NCBI GenBank assembly: GCA_001695595.3
Contig: MBPM02000003.1
Coordinates: 2,621,545-2,685,544 of the forward strand
Length of the DNA stretch: 64,000 nt
Direction: 5' to 3'
Origin: Plasmopara viticola
Lineage: Eukaryota; Oomycota; Peronosporomycetes; Peronosporales; Peronosporaceae
Shown: positions 34,209 through 46,644 of the stretch, piece after piece
How the letters are laid out: each line of letters opens with the position of its first letter
Numbering within the stretch: the stretch's first letter is position 1
The notes under the pieces: generated by a model
What the model was told of the DNA's origin: nothing
The model's input: only the letters and a program-made list of their open reading frames with translations
Database searches by the model: none
Position numbers and translations under genes: made by a program

Positions 34209-34213
34209 AAAAA
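34209..34213 (-). terminator. Pol III T5 terminator (example unit)
   Basis: A run of five T on the minus strand begins 3 nt after the discriminator base. The same AAAAACAC-CTTC arrangement (plus strand) recurs after every core copy. Confidence 0.85.
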
Positions 34214-34216
34214 CAC

Positions 34217-34288
34217 CTTCCCGTCCGGGAATTGAACCCGGGTCACCCGCGTGACAGGCGGGTATACTAACCACTATACTAACGAGAA
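34217..34288 (-). tRNA. tRNA-Asp(GTC), reference copy for the core
   Basis: The cloverleaf can be drawn fully: acceptor TTCTCGT with ACGGGAA (one U-G pair), D stem GTAT/GTAT with GG in the loop, anticodon stem CCCGC/GCGGG around loop CTGTCAC, a 4-nt variable loop, T stem CCGGG/CCCGG around TTCAATT, and discriminator G73. Anticodon GUC, C38, G73 and the G10-U25 pair agree with known Asp identity elements of yeast tRNA-Asp. The A box lies at 34281-34270 and the B box (GGTTCAATTCC) at 34238-34228. There is no intron and no encoded CCA. The trailer is GTG and then TTTTT. 538 bp to the next copy. Confidence 0.98.
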
Positions 34289-34553
34289 TCGTTATGCCAC
34301 AAACACTAGACGATGTAATTGATGCCACTCACAATACCTTCAAATTGCTTCGCGGTTTATAGCCGTATATCTCTGCTGCCACATACCCTACTCACTCCTC
34401 TACATGCACGCGTTCACAAGCCATTTATACAGCTCACTAGCTGGCCAAAAGCAGTTGCCTGTCAGATCAACCAGTGCCGAGTCACACTGGTTTTGATAGA
34501 GTTAGATGACACACTTAGGGAATAGAAAGGCTCAAAGGCCTTTTTAATAGTCT

Positions 34554-34619
34554 TGACGTCAGCCGGAAGGATCCGGAGTCAAGCTCCATCAGAAACAGTT
34601 CTTGACTTCAGTATATAAG
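34554..34619 (+). promoter_or_regulatory. TGACGTCA palindrome and TATATAAG box in the spacer (example unit)
   Basis: TGACGTCA (34554-34561), the classical CRE/ATF palindrome, is followed 50 bp later by TATATAAG (34612-34619), and both recur in the core spacers. In this orientation they resemble a plus-strand promoter firing toward the next tRNA from its 3' side, that is antisense to it. A 6-bp hairpin AAAGGC/GCCTTT with a T5 run lies just upstream (34526-34545). Function is inference only. Confidence 0.4.
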
Positions 34620-34754
34620 TGTATTGCTTTGAACTGGTCCTTAAGTGACTTCTTCACCAGCTATTCGTGGTCTTGATGATGCGAAGTGTTTGTGAGTGTC
34701 GCCAAATGCTCGAGAAACTCCCAGAAACAAGTTTGCGAACGAGATCAAAAACAC

Positions 34755-34826
34755 CTTCCCGTCCGGGAATTGAACCCGGGTCACCCGCGTGACAGGCGGG
34801 TATACTAACCACTATACTAACGAGAA
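34755..34826 (-). tRNA. tRNA-Asp(GTC)
   Basis: Intact; first copy preceded on its left by the core spacer allele CTTAAG. 538 bp to the next. Confidence 0.97.
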
Positions 34827-35292
34827 TCGTTATGCCACAAACACTAGACGATGTAATTGATGCCACTCACAATACCTTCAAATTGCTTCGCGGTTTATAG
34901 CCGTATATCTCTGCTGCCACATACCCTACTCACTCCTCTACATGCACGCGTTCACAAGCCATTTATACAGCTCACTAGCTGGCCAAAAGCAGTTGCCTGT
35001 CAGATCAACCAGTGCCGAGTCACACTGGTTTTGATAGAGTTAGATGACACACTTAGGGAATAGAAAGGCTCAAAGGCCTTTTTAATAGTCTTGACGTCAG
35101 CCGGAAGGATCCGGAGTCAAGCTCCATCAGAAACAGTTCTTGACTTCAGTATATAAGTGTATTGCTTTGAACTGGTCCTTAAGTGACTTCTTCACCAGCT
35201 ATTCGTGGTCTTGATGATGCGAAGTGTTTGTGAGTGTCGCCAAATGCTCGAGAAACTCCCAGAAACAAGTTTGCGAACGAGATCAAAAACAC

Positions 35293-35364
35293 CTTCCCGT
35301 CCGGGAATTGAACCCGGGTCACCCGCGTGACAGGCGGGTATACTAACCACTATACTAACGAGAA
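35293..35364 (-). tRNA. tRNA-Asp(GTC)
   Basis: Intact; 538 bp to the next copy. Confidence 0.97.
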
Positions 35365-35830
35365 TCGTTATGCCACAAACACTAGACGATGTAATTGATG
35401 CCACTCACAATACCTTCAAATTGCTTCGCGGTTTATAGCCGTATATCTCTGCTGCCACATACCCTACTCACTCCTCTACATGCACGCGTTCACAAGCCAT
35501 TTATACAGCTCACTAGCTGGCCAAAAGCAGTTGCCTGTCAGATCAACCAGTGCCGAGTCACACTGGTTTTGATAGAGTTAGATGACACACTTAGGGAATA
35601 GAAAGGCTCAAAGGCCTTTTTAATAGTCTTGACGTCAGCCGGAAGGATCCGGAGTCAAGCTCCATCAGAAACAGTTCTTGACTTCAGTATATAAGTGTAT
35701 TGCTTTGAACTGGTCCTTAAGTGACTTCTTCACCAGCTATTCGTGGTCTTGATGATGCGAAGTGTTTGTGAGTGTCGCCAAATGCTCGAGAAACTCCCAG
35801 AAACAAGTTTGCGAACGAGATCAAAAACAC

Positions 35831-35902
35831 CTTCCCGTCCGGGAATTGAACCCGGGTCACCCGCGTGACAGGCGGGTATACTAACCACTATACTAACGAG
35901 AA
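35831..35902 (-). tRNA. tRNA-Asp(GTC)
   Basis: Intact; 538 bp to the next copy. Confidence 0.97.
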
Positions 35903-36368
35903 TCGTTATGCCACAAACACTAGACGATGTAATTGATGCCACTCACAATACCTTCAAATTGCTTCGCGGTTTATAGCCGTATATCTCTGCTGCCACATAC
36001 CCTACTCACTCCTCTACATGCACGCGTTCACAAGCCATTTATACAGCTCACTAGCTGGCCAAAAGCAGTTGCCTGTCAGATCAACCAGTGCCGAGTCACA
36101 CTGGTTTTGATAGAGTTAGATGACACACTTAGGGAATAGAAAGGCTCAAAGGCCTTTTTAATAGTCTTGACGTCAGCCGGAAGGATCCGGAGTCAAGCTC
36201 CATCAGAAACAGTTCTTGACTTCAGTATATAAGTGTATTGCTTTGAACTGGTCCTTAAGTGACTTCTTCACCAGCTATTCGTGGTCTTGATGATGCGAAG
36301 TGTTTGTGAGTGTCGCCAAATGCTCGAGAAACTCCCAGAAACAAGTTTGCGAACGAGATCAAAAACAC

Positions 36369-36440
36369 CTTCCCGTCCGGGAATTGAACCCGGGTCACCC
36401 GCGTGACAGGCGGGTATACTAACCACTATACTAACGAGAA
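36369..36440 (-). tRNA. tRNA-Asp(GTC)
   Basis: Intact; begins a run of sixteen 537-bp intervals. Confidence 0.97.
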
Positions 36441-36905
36441 TCGTTATGCCACAAACACTAGACGATGTAATTGATGCCACTCACAATACCTTCAAATTGC
36501 TTCGCGGTTTATAGCCGTATATCTCTGCTGCCACATACCCTACTCACTCCTCTACATGCACGCGTTCACAAGCCATTTATACAGCTCACTAGCTGGCCAA
36601 AAGCAGTTGCCTGTCAGATCAACCAGTGCCGAGTCACACTGGTTTGATAGAGTTAGATGACACACTTAGGGAATAGAAAGGCTCAAAGGCCTTTTTAATA
36701 GTCTTGACGTCAGCCGGAAGGATCCGGAGTCAAGCTCCATCAGAAACAGTTCTTGACTTCAGTATATAAGTGTATTGCTTTGAACTGGTCCTTAAGTGAC
36801 TTCTTCACCAGCTATTCGTGGTCTTGATGATGCGAAGTGTTTGTGAGTGTCGCCAAATGCTCGAGAAACTCCCAGAAACAAGTTTGCGAACGAGATCAAA
36901 AACAC

Positions 36906-36977
36906 CTTCCCGTCCGGGAATTGAACCCGGGTCACCCGCGTGACAGGCGGGTATACTAACCACTATACTAACGAGAA
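36906..36977 (-). tRNA. tRNA-Asp(GTC)
   Basis: Intact; 537 bp to the next copy. Confidence 0.97.
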
Positions 36978-37442
36978 TCGTTATGCCACAAACACTAGAC
37001 GATGTAATTGATGCCACTCACAATACCTTCAAATTGCTTCGCGGTTTATAGCCGTATATCTCTGCTGCCACATACCCTACTCACTCCTCTACATGCACGC
37101 GTTCACAAGCCATTTATACAGCTCACTAGCTGGCCAAAAGCAGTTGCCTGTCAGATCAACCAGTGCCGAGTCACACTGGTTTGATAGAGTTAGATGACAC
37201 ACTTAGGGAATAGAAAGGCTCAAAGGCCTTTTTAATAGTCTTGACGTCAGCCGGAAGGATCCGGAGTCAAGCTCCATCAGAAACAGTTCTTGACTTCAGT
37301 ATATAAGTGTATTGCTTTGAACTGGTCCTTAAGTGACTTCTTCACCAGCTATTCGTGGTCTTGATGATGCGAAGTGTTTGTGAGTGTCGCCAAATGCTCG
37401 AGAAACTCCCAGAAACAAGTTTGCGAACGAGATCAAAAACAC

Positions 37443-37514
37443 CTTCCCGTCCGGGAATTGAACCCGGGTCACCCGCGTGACAGGCGGGTATACTAACCAC
37501 TATACTAACGAGAA
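37443..37514 (-). tRNA. tRNA-Asp(GTC)
   Basis: Intact; 537 bp to the next copy. Confidence 0.97.
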
Positions 37515-37979
37515 TCGTTATGCCACAAACACTAGACGATGTAATTGATGCCACTCACAATACCTTCAAATTGCTTCGCGGTTTATAGCCGTATATCTCT
37601 GCTGCCACATACCCTACTCACTCCTCTACATGCACGCGTTCACAAGCCATTTATACAGCTCACTAGCTGGCCAAAAGCAGTTGCCTGTCAGATCAACCAG
37701 TGCCGAGTCACACTGGTTTGATAGAGTTAGATGACACACTTAGGGAATAGAAAGGCTCAAAGGCCTTTTTAATAGTCTTGACGTCAGCCGGAAGGATCCG
37801 GAGTCAAGCTCCATCAGAAACAGTTCTTGACTTCAGTATATAAGTGTATTGCTTTGAACTGGTCCTTAAGTGACTTCTTCACCAGCTATTCGTGGTCTTG
37901 ATGATGCGAAGTGTTTGTGAGTGTCGCCAAATGCTCGAGAAACTCCCAGAAACAAGTTTGCGAACGAGATCAAAAACAC

Positions 37980-38051
37980 CTTCCCGTCCGGGAATTGAAC
38001 CCGGGTCACCCGCGTGACAGGCGGGTATACTAACCACTATACTAACGAGAA
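37980..38051 (-). tRNA. tRNA-Asp(GTC)
   Basis: Intact; 537 bp to the next copy. Confidence 0.97.
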
Positions 38052-38516
38052 TCGTTATGCCACAAACACTAGACGATGTAATTGATGCCACTCACAATAC
38101 CTTCAAATTGCTTCGCGGTTTATAGCCGTATATCTCTGCTGCCACATACCCTACTCACTCCTCTACATGCACGCGTTCACAAGCCATTTATACAGCTCAC
38201 TAGCTGGCCAAAAGCAGTTGCCTGTCAGATCAACCAGTGCCGAGTCACACTGGTTTGATAGAGTTAGATGACACACTTAGGGAATAGAAAGGCTCAAAGG
38301 CCTTTTTAATAGTCTTGACGTCAGCCGGAAGGATCCGGAGTCAAGCTCCATCAGAAACAGTTCTTGACTTCAGTATATAAGTGTATTGCTTTGAACTGGT
38401 CCTTAAGTGACTTCTTCACCAGCTATTCGTGGTCTTGATGATGCGAAGTGTTTGTGAGTGTCGCCAAATGCTCGAGAAACTCCCAGAAACAAGTTTGCGA
38501 ACGAGATCAAAAACAC

Positions 38517-38588
38517 CTTCCCGTCCGGGAATTGAACCCGGGTCACCCGCGTGACAGGCGGGTATACTAACCACTATACTAACGAGAA
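38517..38588 (-). tRNA. tRNA-Asp(GTC)
   Basis: Intact; 537 bp to the next copy. Confidence 0.97.
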
Positions 38589-39053
38589 TCGTTATGCCAC
38601 AAACACTAGACGATGTAATTGATGCCACTCACAATACCTTCAAATTGCTTCGCGGTTTATAGCCGTATATCTCTGCTGCCACATACCCTACTCACTCCTC
38701 TACATGCACGCGTTCACAAGCCATTTATACAGCTCACTAGCTGGCCAAAAGCAGTTGCCTGTCAGATCAACCAGTGCCGAGTCACACTGGTTTGATAGAG
38801 TTAGATGACACACTTAGGGAATAGAAAGGCTCAAAGGCCTTTTTAATAGTCTTGACGTCAGCCGGAAGGATCCGGAGTCAAGCTCCATCAGAAACAGTTC
38901 TTGACTTCAGTATATAAGTGTATTGCTTTGAACTGGTCCTTAAGTGACTTCTTCACCAGCTATTCGTGGTCTTGATGATGCGAAGTGTTTGTGAGTGTCG
39001 CCAAATGCTCGAGAAACTCCCAGAAACAAGTTTGCGAACGAGATCAAAAACAC

Positions 39054-39125
39054 CTTCCCGTCCGGGAATTGAACCCGGGTCACCCGCGTGACAGGCGGGT
39101 ATACTAACCACTATACTAACGAGAA
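39054..39125 (-). tRNA. tRNA-Asp(GTC)
   Basis: Intact; 537 bp to the next copy. Confidence 0.97.
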
Positions 39126-39590
39126 TCGTTATGCCACAAACACTAGACGATGTAATTGATGCCACTCACAATACCTTCAAATTGCTTCGCGGTTTATAGC
39201 CGTATATCTCTGCTGCCACATACCCTACTCACTCCTCTACATGCACGCGTTCACAAGCCATTTATACAGCTCACTAGCTGGCCAAAAGCAGTTGCCTGTC
39301 AGATCAACCAGTGCCGAGTCACACTGGTTTGATAGAGTTAGATGACACACTTAGGGAATAGAAAGGCTCAAAGGCCTTTTTAATAGTCTTGACGTCAGCC
39401 GGAAGGATCCGGAGTCAAGCTCCATCAGAAACAGTTCTTGACTTCAGTATATAAGTGTATTGCTTTGAACTGGTCCTTAAGTGACTTCTTCACCAGCTAT
39501 TCGTGGTCTTGATGATGCGAAGTGTTTGTGAGTGTCGCCAAATGCTCGAGAAACTCCCAGAAACAAGTTTGCGAACGAGATCAAAAACAC

Positions 39591-39662
39591 CTTCCCGTCC
39601 GGGAATTGAACCCGGGTCACCCGCGTGACAGGCGGGTATACTAACCACTATACTAACGAGAA
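39591..39662 (-). tRNA. tRNA-Asp(GTC)
   Basis: Intact; 537 bp to the next copy. Confidence 0.97.
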
Positions 39663-40127
39663 TCGTTATGCCACAAACACTAGACGATGTAATTGATGCC
39701 ACTCACAATACCTTCAAATTGCTTCGCGGTTTATAGCCGTATATCTCTGCTGCCACATACCCTACTCACTCCTCTACATGCACGCGTTCACAAGCCATTT
39801 ATACAGCTCACTAGCTGGCCAAAAGCAGTTGCCTGTCAGATCAACCAGTGCCGAGTCACACTGGTTTGATAGAGTTAGATGACACACTTAGGGAATAGAA
39901 AGGCTCAAAGGCCTTTTTAATAGTCTTGACGTCAGCCGGAAGGATCCGGAGTCAAGCTCCATCAGAAACAGTTCTTGACTTCAGTATATAAGTGTATTGC
40001 TTTGAACTGGTCCTTAAGTGACTTCTTCACCAGCTATTCGTGGTCTTGATGATGCGAAGTGTTTGTGAGTGTCGCCAAATGCTCGAGAAACTCCCAGAAA
40101 CAAGTTTGCGAACGAGATCAAAAACAC

Positions 40128-40199
40128 CTTCCCGTCCGGGAATTGAACCCGGGTCACCCGCGTGACAGGCGGGTATACTAACCACTATACTAACGAGAA
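40128..40199 (-). tRNA. tRNA-Asp(GTC)
   Basis: Intact; 537 bp to the next copy. Confidence 0.97.
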
Positions 40200-40664
40200 T
40201 CGTTATGCCACAAACACTAGACGATGTAATTGATGCCACTCACAATACCTTCAAATTGCTTCGCGGTTTATAGCCGTATATCTCTGCTGCCACATACCCT
40301 ACTCACTCCTCTACATGCACGCGTTCACAAGCCATTTATACAGCTCACTAGCTGGCCAAAAGCAGTTGCCTGTCAGATCAACCAGTGCCGAGTCACACTG
40401 GTTTGATAGAGTTAGATGACACACTTAGGGAATAGAAAGGCTCAAAGGCCTTTTTAATAGTCTTGACGTCAGCCGGAAGGATCCGGAGTCAAGCTCCATC
40501 AGAAACAGTTCTTGACTTCAGTATATAAGTGTATTGCTTTGAACTGGTCCTTAAGTGACTTCTTCACCAGCTATTCGTGGTCTTGATGATGCGAAGTGTT
40601 TGTGAGTGTCGCCAAATGCTCGAGAAACTCCCAGAAACAAGTTTGCGAACGAGATCAAAAACAC

Positions 40665-40736
40665 CTTCCCGTCCGGGAATTGAACCCGGGTCACCCGCGT
40701 GACAGGCGGGTATACTAACCACTATACTAACGAGAA
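40665..40736 (-). tRNA. tRNA-Asp(GTC)
   Basis: Intact; 537 bp to the next copy. Confidence 0.97.
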
Positions 40737-41201
40737 TCGTTATGCCACAAACACTAGACGATGTAATTGATGCCACTCACAATACCTTCAAATTGCTTCG
40801 CGGTTTATAGCCGTATATCTCTGCTGCCACATACCCTACTCACTCCTCTACATGCACGCGTTCACAAGCCATTTATACAGCTCACTAGCTGGCCAAAAGC
40901 AGTTGCCTGTCAGATCAACCAGTGCCGAGTCACACTGGTTTGATAGAGTTAGATGACACACTTAGGGAATAGAAAGGCTCAAAGGCCTTTTTAATAGTCT
41001 TGACGTCAGCCGGAAGGATCCGGAGTCAAGCTCCATCAGAAACAGTTCTTGACTTCAGTATATAAGTGTATTGCTTTGAACTGGTCCTTAAGTGACTTCT
41101 TCACCAGCTATTCGTGGTCTTGATGATGCGAAGTGTTTGTGAGTGTCGCCAAATGCTCGAGAAACTCCCAGAAACAAGTTTGCGAACGAGATCAAAAACA
41201 C

Positions 41202-41273
41202 CTTCCCGTCCGGGAATTGAACCCGGGTCACCCGCGTGACAGGCGGGTATACTAACCACTATACTAACGAGAA
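41202..41273 (-). tRNA. tRNA-Asp(GTC)
   Basis: Intact; 537 bp to the next copy. Confidence 0.97.
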
Positions 41274-41738
41274 TCGTTATGCCACAAACACTAGACGATG
41301 TAATTGATGCCACTCACAATACCTTCAAATTGCTTCGCGGTTTATAGCCGTATATCTCTGCTGCCACATACCCTACTCACTCCTCTACATGCACGCGTTC
41401 ACAAGCCATTTATACAGCTCACTAGCTGGCCAAAAGCAGTTGCCTGTCAGATCAACCAGTGCCGAGTCACACTGGTTTGATAGAGTTAGATGACACACTT
41501 AGGGAATAGAAAGGCTCAAAGGCCTTTTTAATAGTCTTGACGTCAGCCGGAAGGATCCGGAGTCAAGCTCCATCAGAAACAGTTCTTGACTTCAGTATAT
41601 AAGTGTATTGCTTTGAACTGGTCCTTAAGTGACTTCTTCACCAGCTATTCGTGGTCTTGATGATGCGAAGTGTTTGTGAGTGTCGCCAAATGCTCGAGAA
41701 ACTCCCAGAAACAAGTTTGCGAACGAGATCAAAAACAC

Positions 41739-41810
41739 CTTCCCGTCCGGGAATTGAACCCGGGTCACCCGCGTGACAGGCGGGTATACTAACCACTATA
41801 CTAACGAGAA
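41739..41810 (-). tRNA. tRNA-Asp(GTC)
   Basis: Intact; 537 bp to the next copy. Confidence 0.97.
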
Positions 41811-42275
41811 TCGTTATGCCACAAACACTAGACGATGTAATTGATGCCACTCACAATACCTTCAAATTGCTTCGCGGTTTATAGCCGTATATCTCTGCTG
41901 CCACATACCCTACTCACTCCTCTACATGCACGCGTTCACAAGCCATTTATACAGCTCACTAGCTGGCCAAAAGCAGTTGCCTGTCAGATCAACCAGTGCC
42001 GAGTCACACTGGTTTGATAGAGTTAGATGACACACTTAGGGAATAGAAAGGCTCAAAGGCCTTTTTAATAGTCTTGACGTCAGCCGGAAGGATCCGGAGT
42101 CAAGCTCCATCAGAAACAGTTCTTGACTTCAGTATATAAGTGTATTGCTTTGAACTGGTCCTTAAGTGACTTCTTCACCAGCTATTCGTGGTCTTGATGA
42201 TGCGAAGTGTTTGTGAGTGTCGCCAAATGCTCGAGAAACTCCCAGAAACAAGTTTGCGAACGAGATCAAAAACAC

Positions 42276-42347
42276 CTTCCCGTCCGGGAATTGAACCCGG
42301 GTCACCCGCGTGACAGGCGGGTATACTAACCACTATACTAACGAGAA
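42276..42347 (-). tRNA. tRNA-Asp(GTC)
   Basis: Intact; 537 bp to the next copy. Confidence 0.97.
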
Positions 42348-42812
42348 TCGTTATGCCACAAACACTAGACGATGTAATTGATGCCACTCACAATACCTTC
42401 AAATTGCTTCGCGGTTTATAGCCGTATATCTCTGCTGCCACATACCCTACTCACTCCTCTACATGCACGCGTTCACAAGCCATTTATACAGCTCACTAGC
42501 TGGCCAAAAGCAGTTGCCTGTCAGATCAACCAGTGCCGAGTCACACTGGTTTGATAGAGTTAGATGACACACTTAGGGAATAGAAAGGCTCAAAGGCCTT
42601 TTTAATAGTCTTGACGTCAGCCGGAAGGATCCGGAGTCAAGCTCCATCAGAAACAGTTCTTGACTTCAGTATATAAGTGTATTGCTTTGAACTGGTCCTT
42701 AAGTGACTTCTTCACCAGCTATTCGTGGTCTTGATGATGCGAAGTGTTTGTGAGTGTCGCCAAATGCTCGAGAAACTCCCAGAAACAAGTTTGCGAACGA
42801 GATCAAAAACAC

Positions 42813-42884
42813 CTTCCCGTCCGGGAATTGAACCCGGGTCACCCGCGTGACAGGCGGGTATACTAACCACTATACTAACGAGAA
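42813..42884 (-). tRNA. tRNA-Asp(GTC)
   Basis: Intact; 537 bp to the next copy. Confidence 0.97.
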
Positions 42885-43349
42885 TCGTTATGCCACAAAC
42901 ACTAGACGATGTAATTGATGCCACTCACAATACCTTCAAATTGCTTCGCGGTTTATAGCCGTATATCTCTGCTGCCACATACCCTACTCACTCCTCTACA
43001 TGCACGCGTTCACAAGCCATTTATACAGCTCACTAGCTGGCCAAAAGCAGTTGCCTGTCAGATCAACCAGTGCCGAGTCACACTGGTTTGATAGAGTTAG
43101 ATGACACACTTAGGGAATAGAAAGGCTCAAAGGCCTTTTTAATAGTCTTGACGTCAGCCGGAAGGATCCGGAGTCAAGCTCCATCAGAAACAGTTCTTGA
43201 CTTCAGTATATAAGTGTATTGCTTTGAACTGGTCCTTAAGTGACTTCTTCACCAGCTATTCGTGGTCTTGATGATGCGAAGTGTTTGTGAGTGTCGCCAA
43301 ATGCTCGAGAAACTCCCAGAAACAAGTTTGCGAACGAGATCAAAAACAC

Positions 43350-43421
43350 CTTCCCGTCCGGGAATTGAACCCGGGTCACCCGCGTGACAGGCGGGTATAC
43401 TAACCACTATACTAACGAGAA
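43350..43421 (-). tRNA. tRNA-Asp(GTC)
   Basis: Intact; 537 bp to the next copy. Confidence 0.97.
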
Positions 43422-43886
43422 TCGTTATGCCACAAACACTAGACGATGTAATTGATGCCACTCACAATACCTTCAAATTGCTTCGCGGTTTATAGCCGTA
43501 TATCTCTGCTGCCACATACCCTACTCACTCCTCTACATGCACGCGTTCACAAGCCATTTATACAGCTCACTAGCTGGCCAAAAGCAGTTGCCTGTCAGAT
43601 CAACCAGTGCCGAGTCACACTGGTTTGATAGAGTTAGATGACACACTTAGGGAATAGAAAGGCTCAAAGGCCTTTTTAATAGTCTTGACGTCAGCCGGAA
43701 GGATCCGGAGTCAAGCTCCATCAGAAACAGTTCTTGACTTCAGTATATAAGTGTATTGCTTTGAACTGGTCCTTAAGTGACTTCTTCACCAGCTATTCGT
43801 GGTCTTGATGATGCGAAGTGTTTGTGAGTGTCGCCAAATGCTCGAGAAACTCCCAGAAACAAGTTTGCGAACGAGATCAAAAACAC

Positions 43887-43958
43887 CTTCCCGTCCGGGA
43901 ATTGAACCCGGGTCACCCGCGTGACAGGCGGGTATACTAACCACTATACTAACGAGAA
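43887..43958 (-). tRNA. tRNA-Asp(GTC)
   Basis: Intact; 537 bp to the next copy. Confidence 0.97.
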
Positions 43959-44423
43959 TCGTTATGCCACAAACACTAGACGATGTAATTGATGCCACTC
44001 ACAATACCTTCAAATTGCTTCGCGGTTTATAGCCGTATATCTCTGCTGCCACATACCCTACTCACTCCTCTACATGCACGCGTTCACAAGCCATTTATAC
44101 AGCTCACTAGCTGGCCAAAAGCAGTTGCCTGTCAGATCAACCAGTGCCGAGTCACACTGGTTTGATAGAGTTAGATGACACACTTAGGGAATAGAAAGGC
44201 TCAAAGGCCTTTTTAATAGTCTTGACGTCAGCCGGAAGGATCCGGAGTCAAGCTCCATCAGAAACAGTTCTTGACTTCAGTATATAAGTGTATTGCTTTG
44301 AACTGGTCCTTAAGTGACTTCTTCACCAGCTATTCGTGGTCTTGATGATGCGAAGTGTTTGTGAGTGTCGCCAAATGCTCGAGAAACTCCCAGAAACAAG
44401 TTTGCGAACGAGATCAAAAACAC

Positions 44424-44495
44424 CTTCCCGTCCGGGAATTGAACCCGGGTCACCCGCGTGACAGGCGGGTATACTAACCACTATACTAACGAGAA
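44424..44495 (-). tRNA. tRNA-Asp(GTC)
   Basis: Intact; 537 bp to the next copy, the last interval of the sixteen-unit run. Confidence 0.97.
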
Positions 44496-44960
44496 TCGTT
44501 ATGCCACAAACACTAGACGATGTAATTGATGCCACTCACAATACCTTCAAATTGCTTCGCGGTTTATAGCCGTATATCTCTGCTGCCACATACCCTACTC
44601 ACTCCTCTACATGCACGCGTTCACAAGCCATTTATACAGCTCACTAGCTGGCCAAAAGCAGTTGCCTGTCAGATCAACCAGTGCCGAGTCACACTGGTTT
44701 GATAGAGTTAGATGACACACTTAGGGAATAGAAAGGCTCAAAGGCCTTTTTAATAGTCTTGACGTCAGCCGGAAGGATCCGGAGTCAAGCTCCATCAGAA
44801 ACAGTTCTTGACTTCAGTATATAAGTGTATTGCTTTGAACTGGTCCTTAAGTGACTTCTTCACCAGCTATTCGTGGTCTTGATGATGCGAAGTGTTTGTG
44901 AGTGTCGCCAAATGCTCGAGAAACTCCCAGAAACAAGTTTGCGAACGAGATCAAAAACAC

Positions 44961-45032
44961 CTTCCCGTCCGGGAATTGAACCCGGGTCACCCGCGTGACA
45001 GGCGGGTATACTAACCACTATACTAACGAGAA
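44961..45032 (-). tRNA. tRNA-Asp(GTC)
   Basis: Intact; 538 bp to the next copy. Confidence 0.97.
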
Positions 45033-45498
45033 TCGTTATGCCACAAACACTAGACGATGTAATTGATGCCACTCACAATACCTTCAAATTGCTTCGCGGT
45101 TTATAGCCGTATATCTCTGCTGCCACATACCCTACTCACTCCTCTACATGCACGCGTTCACAAGCCATTTATACAGCTCACTAGCTGGCCAAAAGCAGTT
45201 GCCTGTCAGATCAACCAGTGCCGAGTCACACTGGTTTTGATAGAGTTAGATGACACACTTAGGGAATAGAAAGGCTCAAAGGCCTTTTTAATAGTCTTGA
45301 CGTCAGCCGGAAGGATCCGGAGTCAAGCTCCATCAGAAACAGTTCTTGACTTCAGTATATAAGTGTATTGCTTTGAACTGGTCCTTAAGTGACTTCTTCA
45401 CCAGCTATTCGTGGTCTTGATGATGCGAAGTGTTTGTGAGTGTCGCCAAATGCTCGAGAAACTCCCAGAAACAAGTTTGCGAACGAGATCAAAAACAC

Positions 45499-45570
45499 CT
45501 TCCCGTCCGGGAATTGAACCCGGGTCACCCGCGTGACAGGCGGGTATACTAACCACTATACTAACGAGAA
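45499..45570 (-). tRNA. tRNA-Asp(GTC)
   Basis: Intact; 537 bp to the next copy (start of a run of four). Confidence 0.97.
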
Positions 45571-46035
45571 TCGTTATGCCACAAACACTAGACGATGTAA
45601 TTGATGCCACTCACAATACCTTCAAATTGCTTCGCGGTTTATAGCCGTATATCTCTGCTGCCACATACCCTACTCACTCCTCTACATGCACGCGTTCACA
45701 AGCCATTTATACAGCTCACTAGCTGGCCAAAAGCAGTTGCCTGTCAGATCAACCAGTGCCGAGTCACACTGGTTTGATAGAGTTAGATGACACACTTAGG
45801 GAATAGAAAGGCTCAAAGGCCTTTTTAATAGTCTTGACGTCAGCCGGAAGGATCCGGAGTCAAGCTCCATCAGAAACAGTTCTTGACTTCAGTATATAAG
45901 TGTATTGCTTTGAACTGGTCCTTAAGTGACTTCTTCACCAGCTATTCGTGGTCTTGATGATGCGAAGTGTTTGTGAGTGTCGCCAAATGCTCGAGAAACT
46001 CCCAGAAACAAGTTTGCGAACGAGATCAAAAACAC

Positions 46036-46107
46036 CTTCCCGTCCGGGAATTGAACCCGGGTCACCCGCGTGACAGGCGGGTATACTAACCACTATACTA
46101 ACGAGAA
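46036..46107 (-). tRNA. tRNA-Asp(GTC)
   Basis: Intact; 537 bp to the next copy. Confidence 0.97.
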
Positions 46108-46572
46108 TCGTTATGCCACAAACACTAGACGATGTAATTGATGCCACTCACAATACCTTCAAATTGCTTCGCGGTTTATAGCCGTATATCTCTGCTGCCA
46201 CATACCCTACTCACTCCTCTACATGCACGCGTTCACAAGCCATTTATACAGCTCACTAGCTGGCCAAAAGCAGTTGCCTGTCAGATCAACCAGTGCCGAG
46301 TCACACTGGTTTGATAGAGTTAGATGACACACTTAGGGAATAGAAAGGCTCAAAGGCCTTTTTAATAGTCTTGACGTCAGCCGGAAGGATCCGGAGTCAA
46401 GCTCCATCAGAAACAGTTCTTGACTTCAGTATATAAGTGTATTGCTTTGAACTGGTCCTTAAGTGACTTCTTCACCAGCTATTCGTGGTCTTGATGATGC
46501 GAAGTGTTTGTGAGTGTCGCCAAATGCTCGAGAAACTCCCAGAAACAAGTTTGCGAACGAGATCAAAAACAC

Positions 46573-46644
46573 CTTCCCGTCCGGGAATTGAACCCGGGTC
46601 ACCCGCGTGACAGGCGGGTATACTAACCACTATACTAACGAGAA
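46573..46644 (-). tRNA. tRNA-Asp(GTC)
   Basis: Intact; 537 bp to the next copy. Confidence 0.97.
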
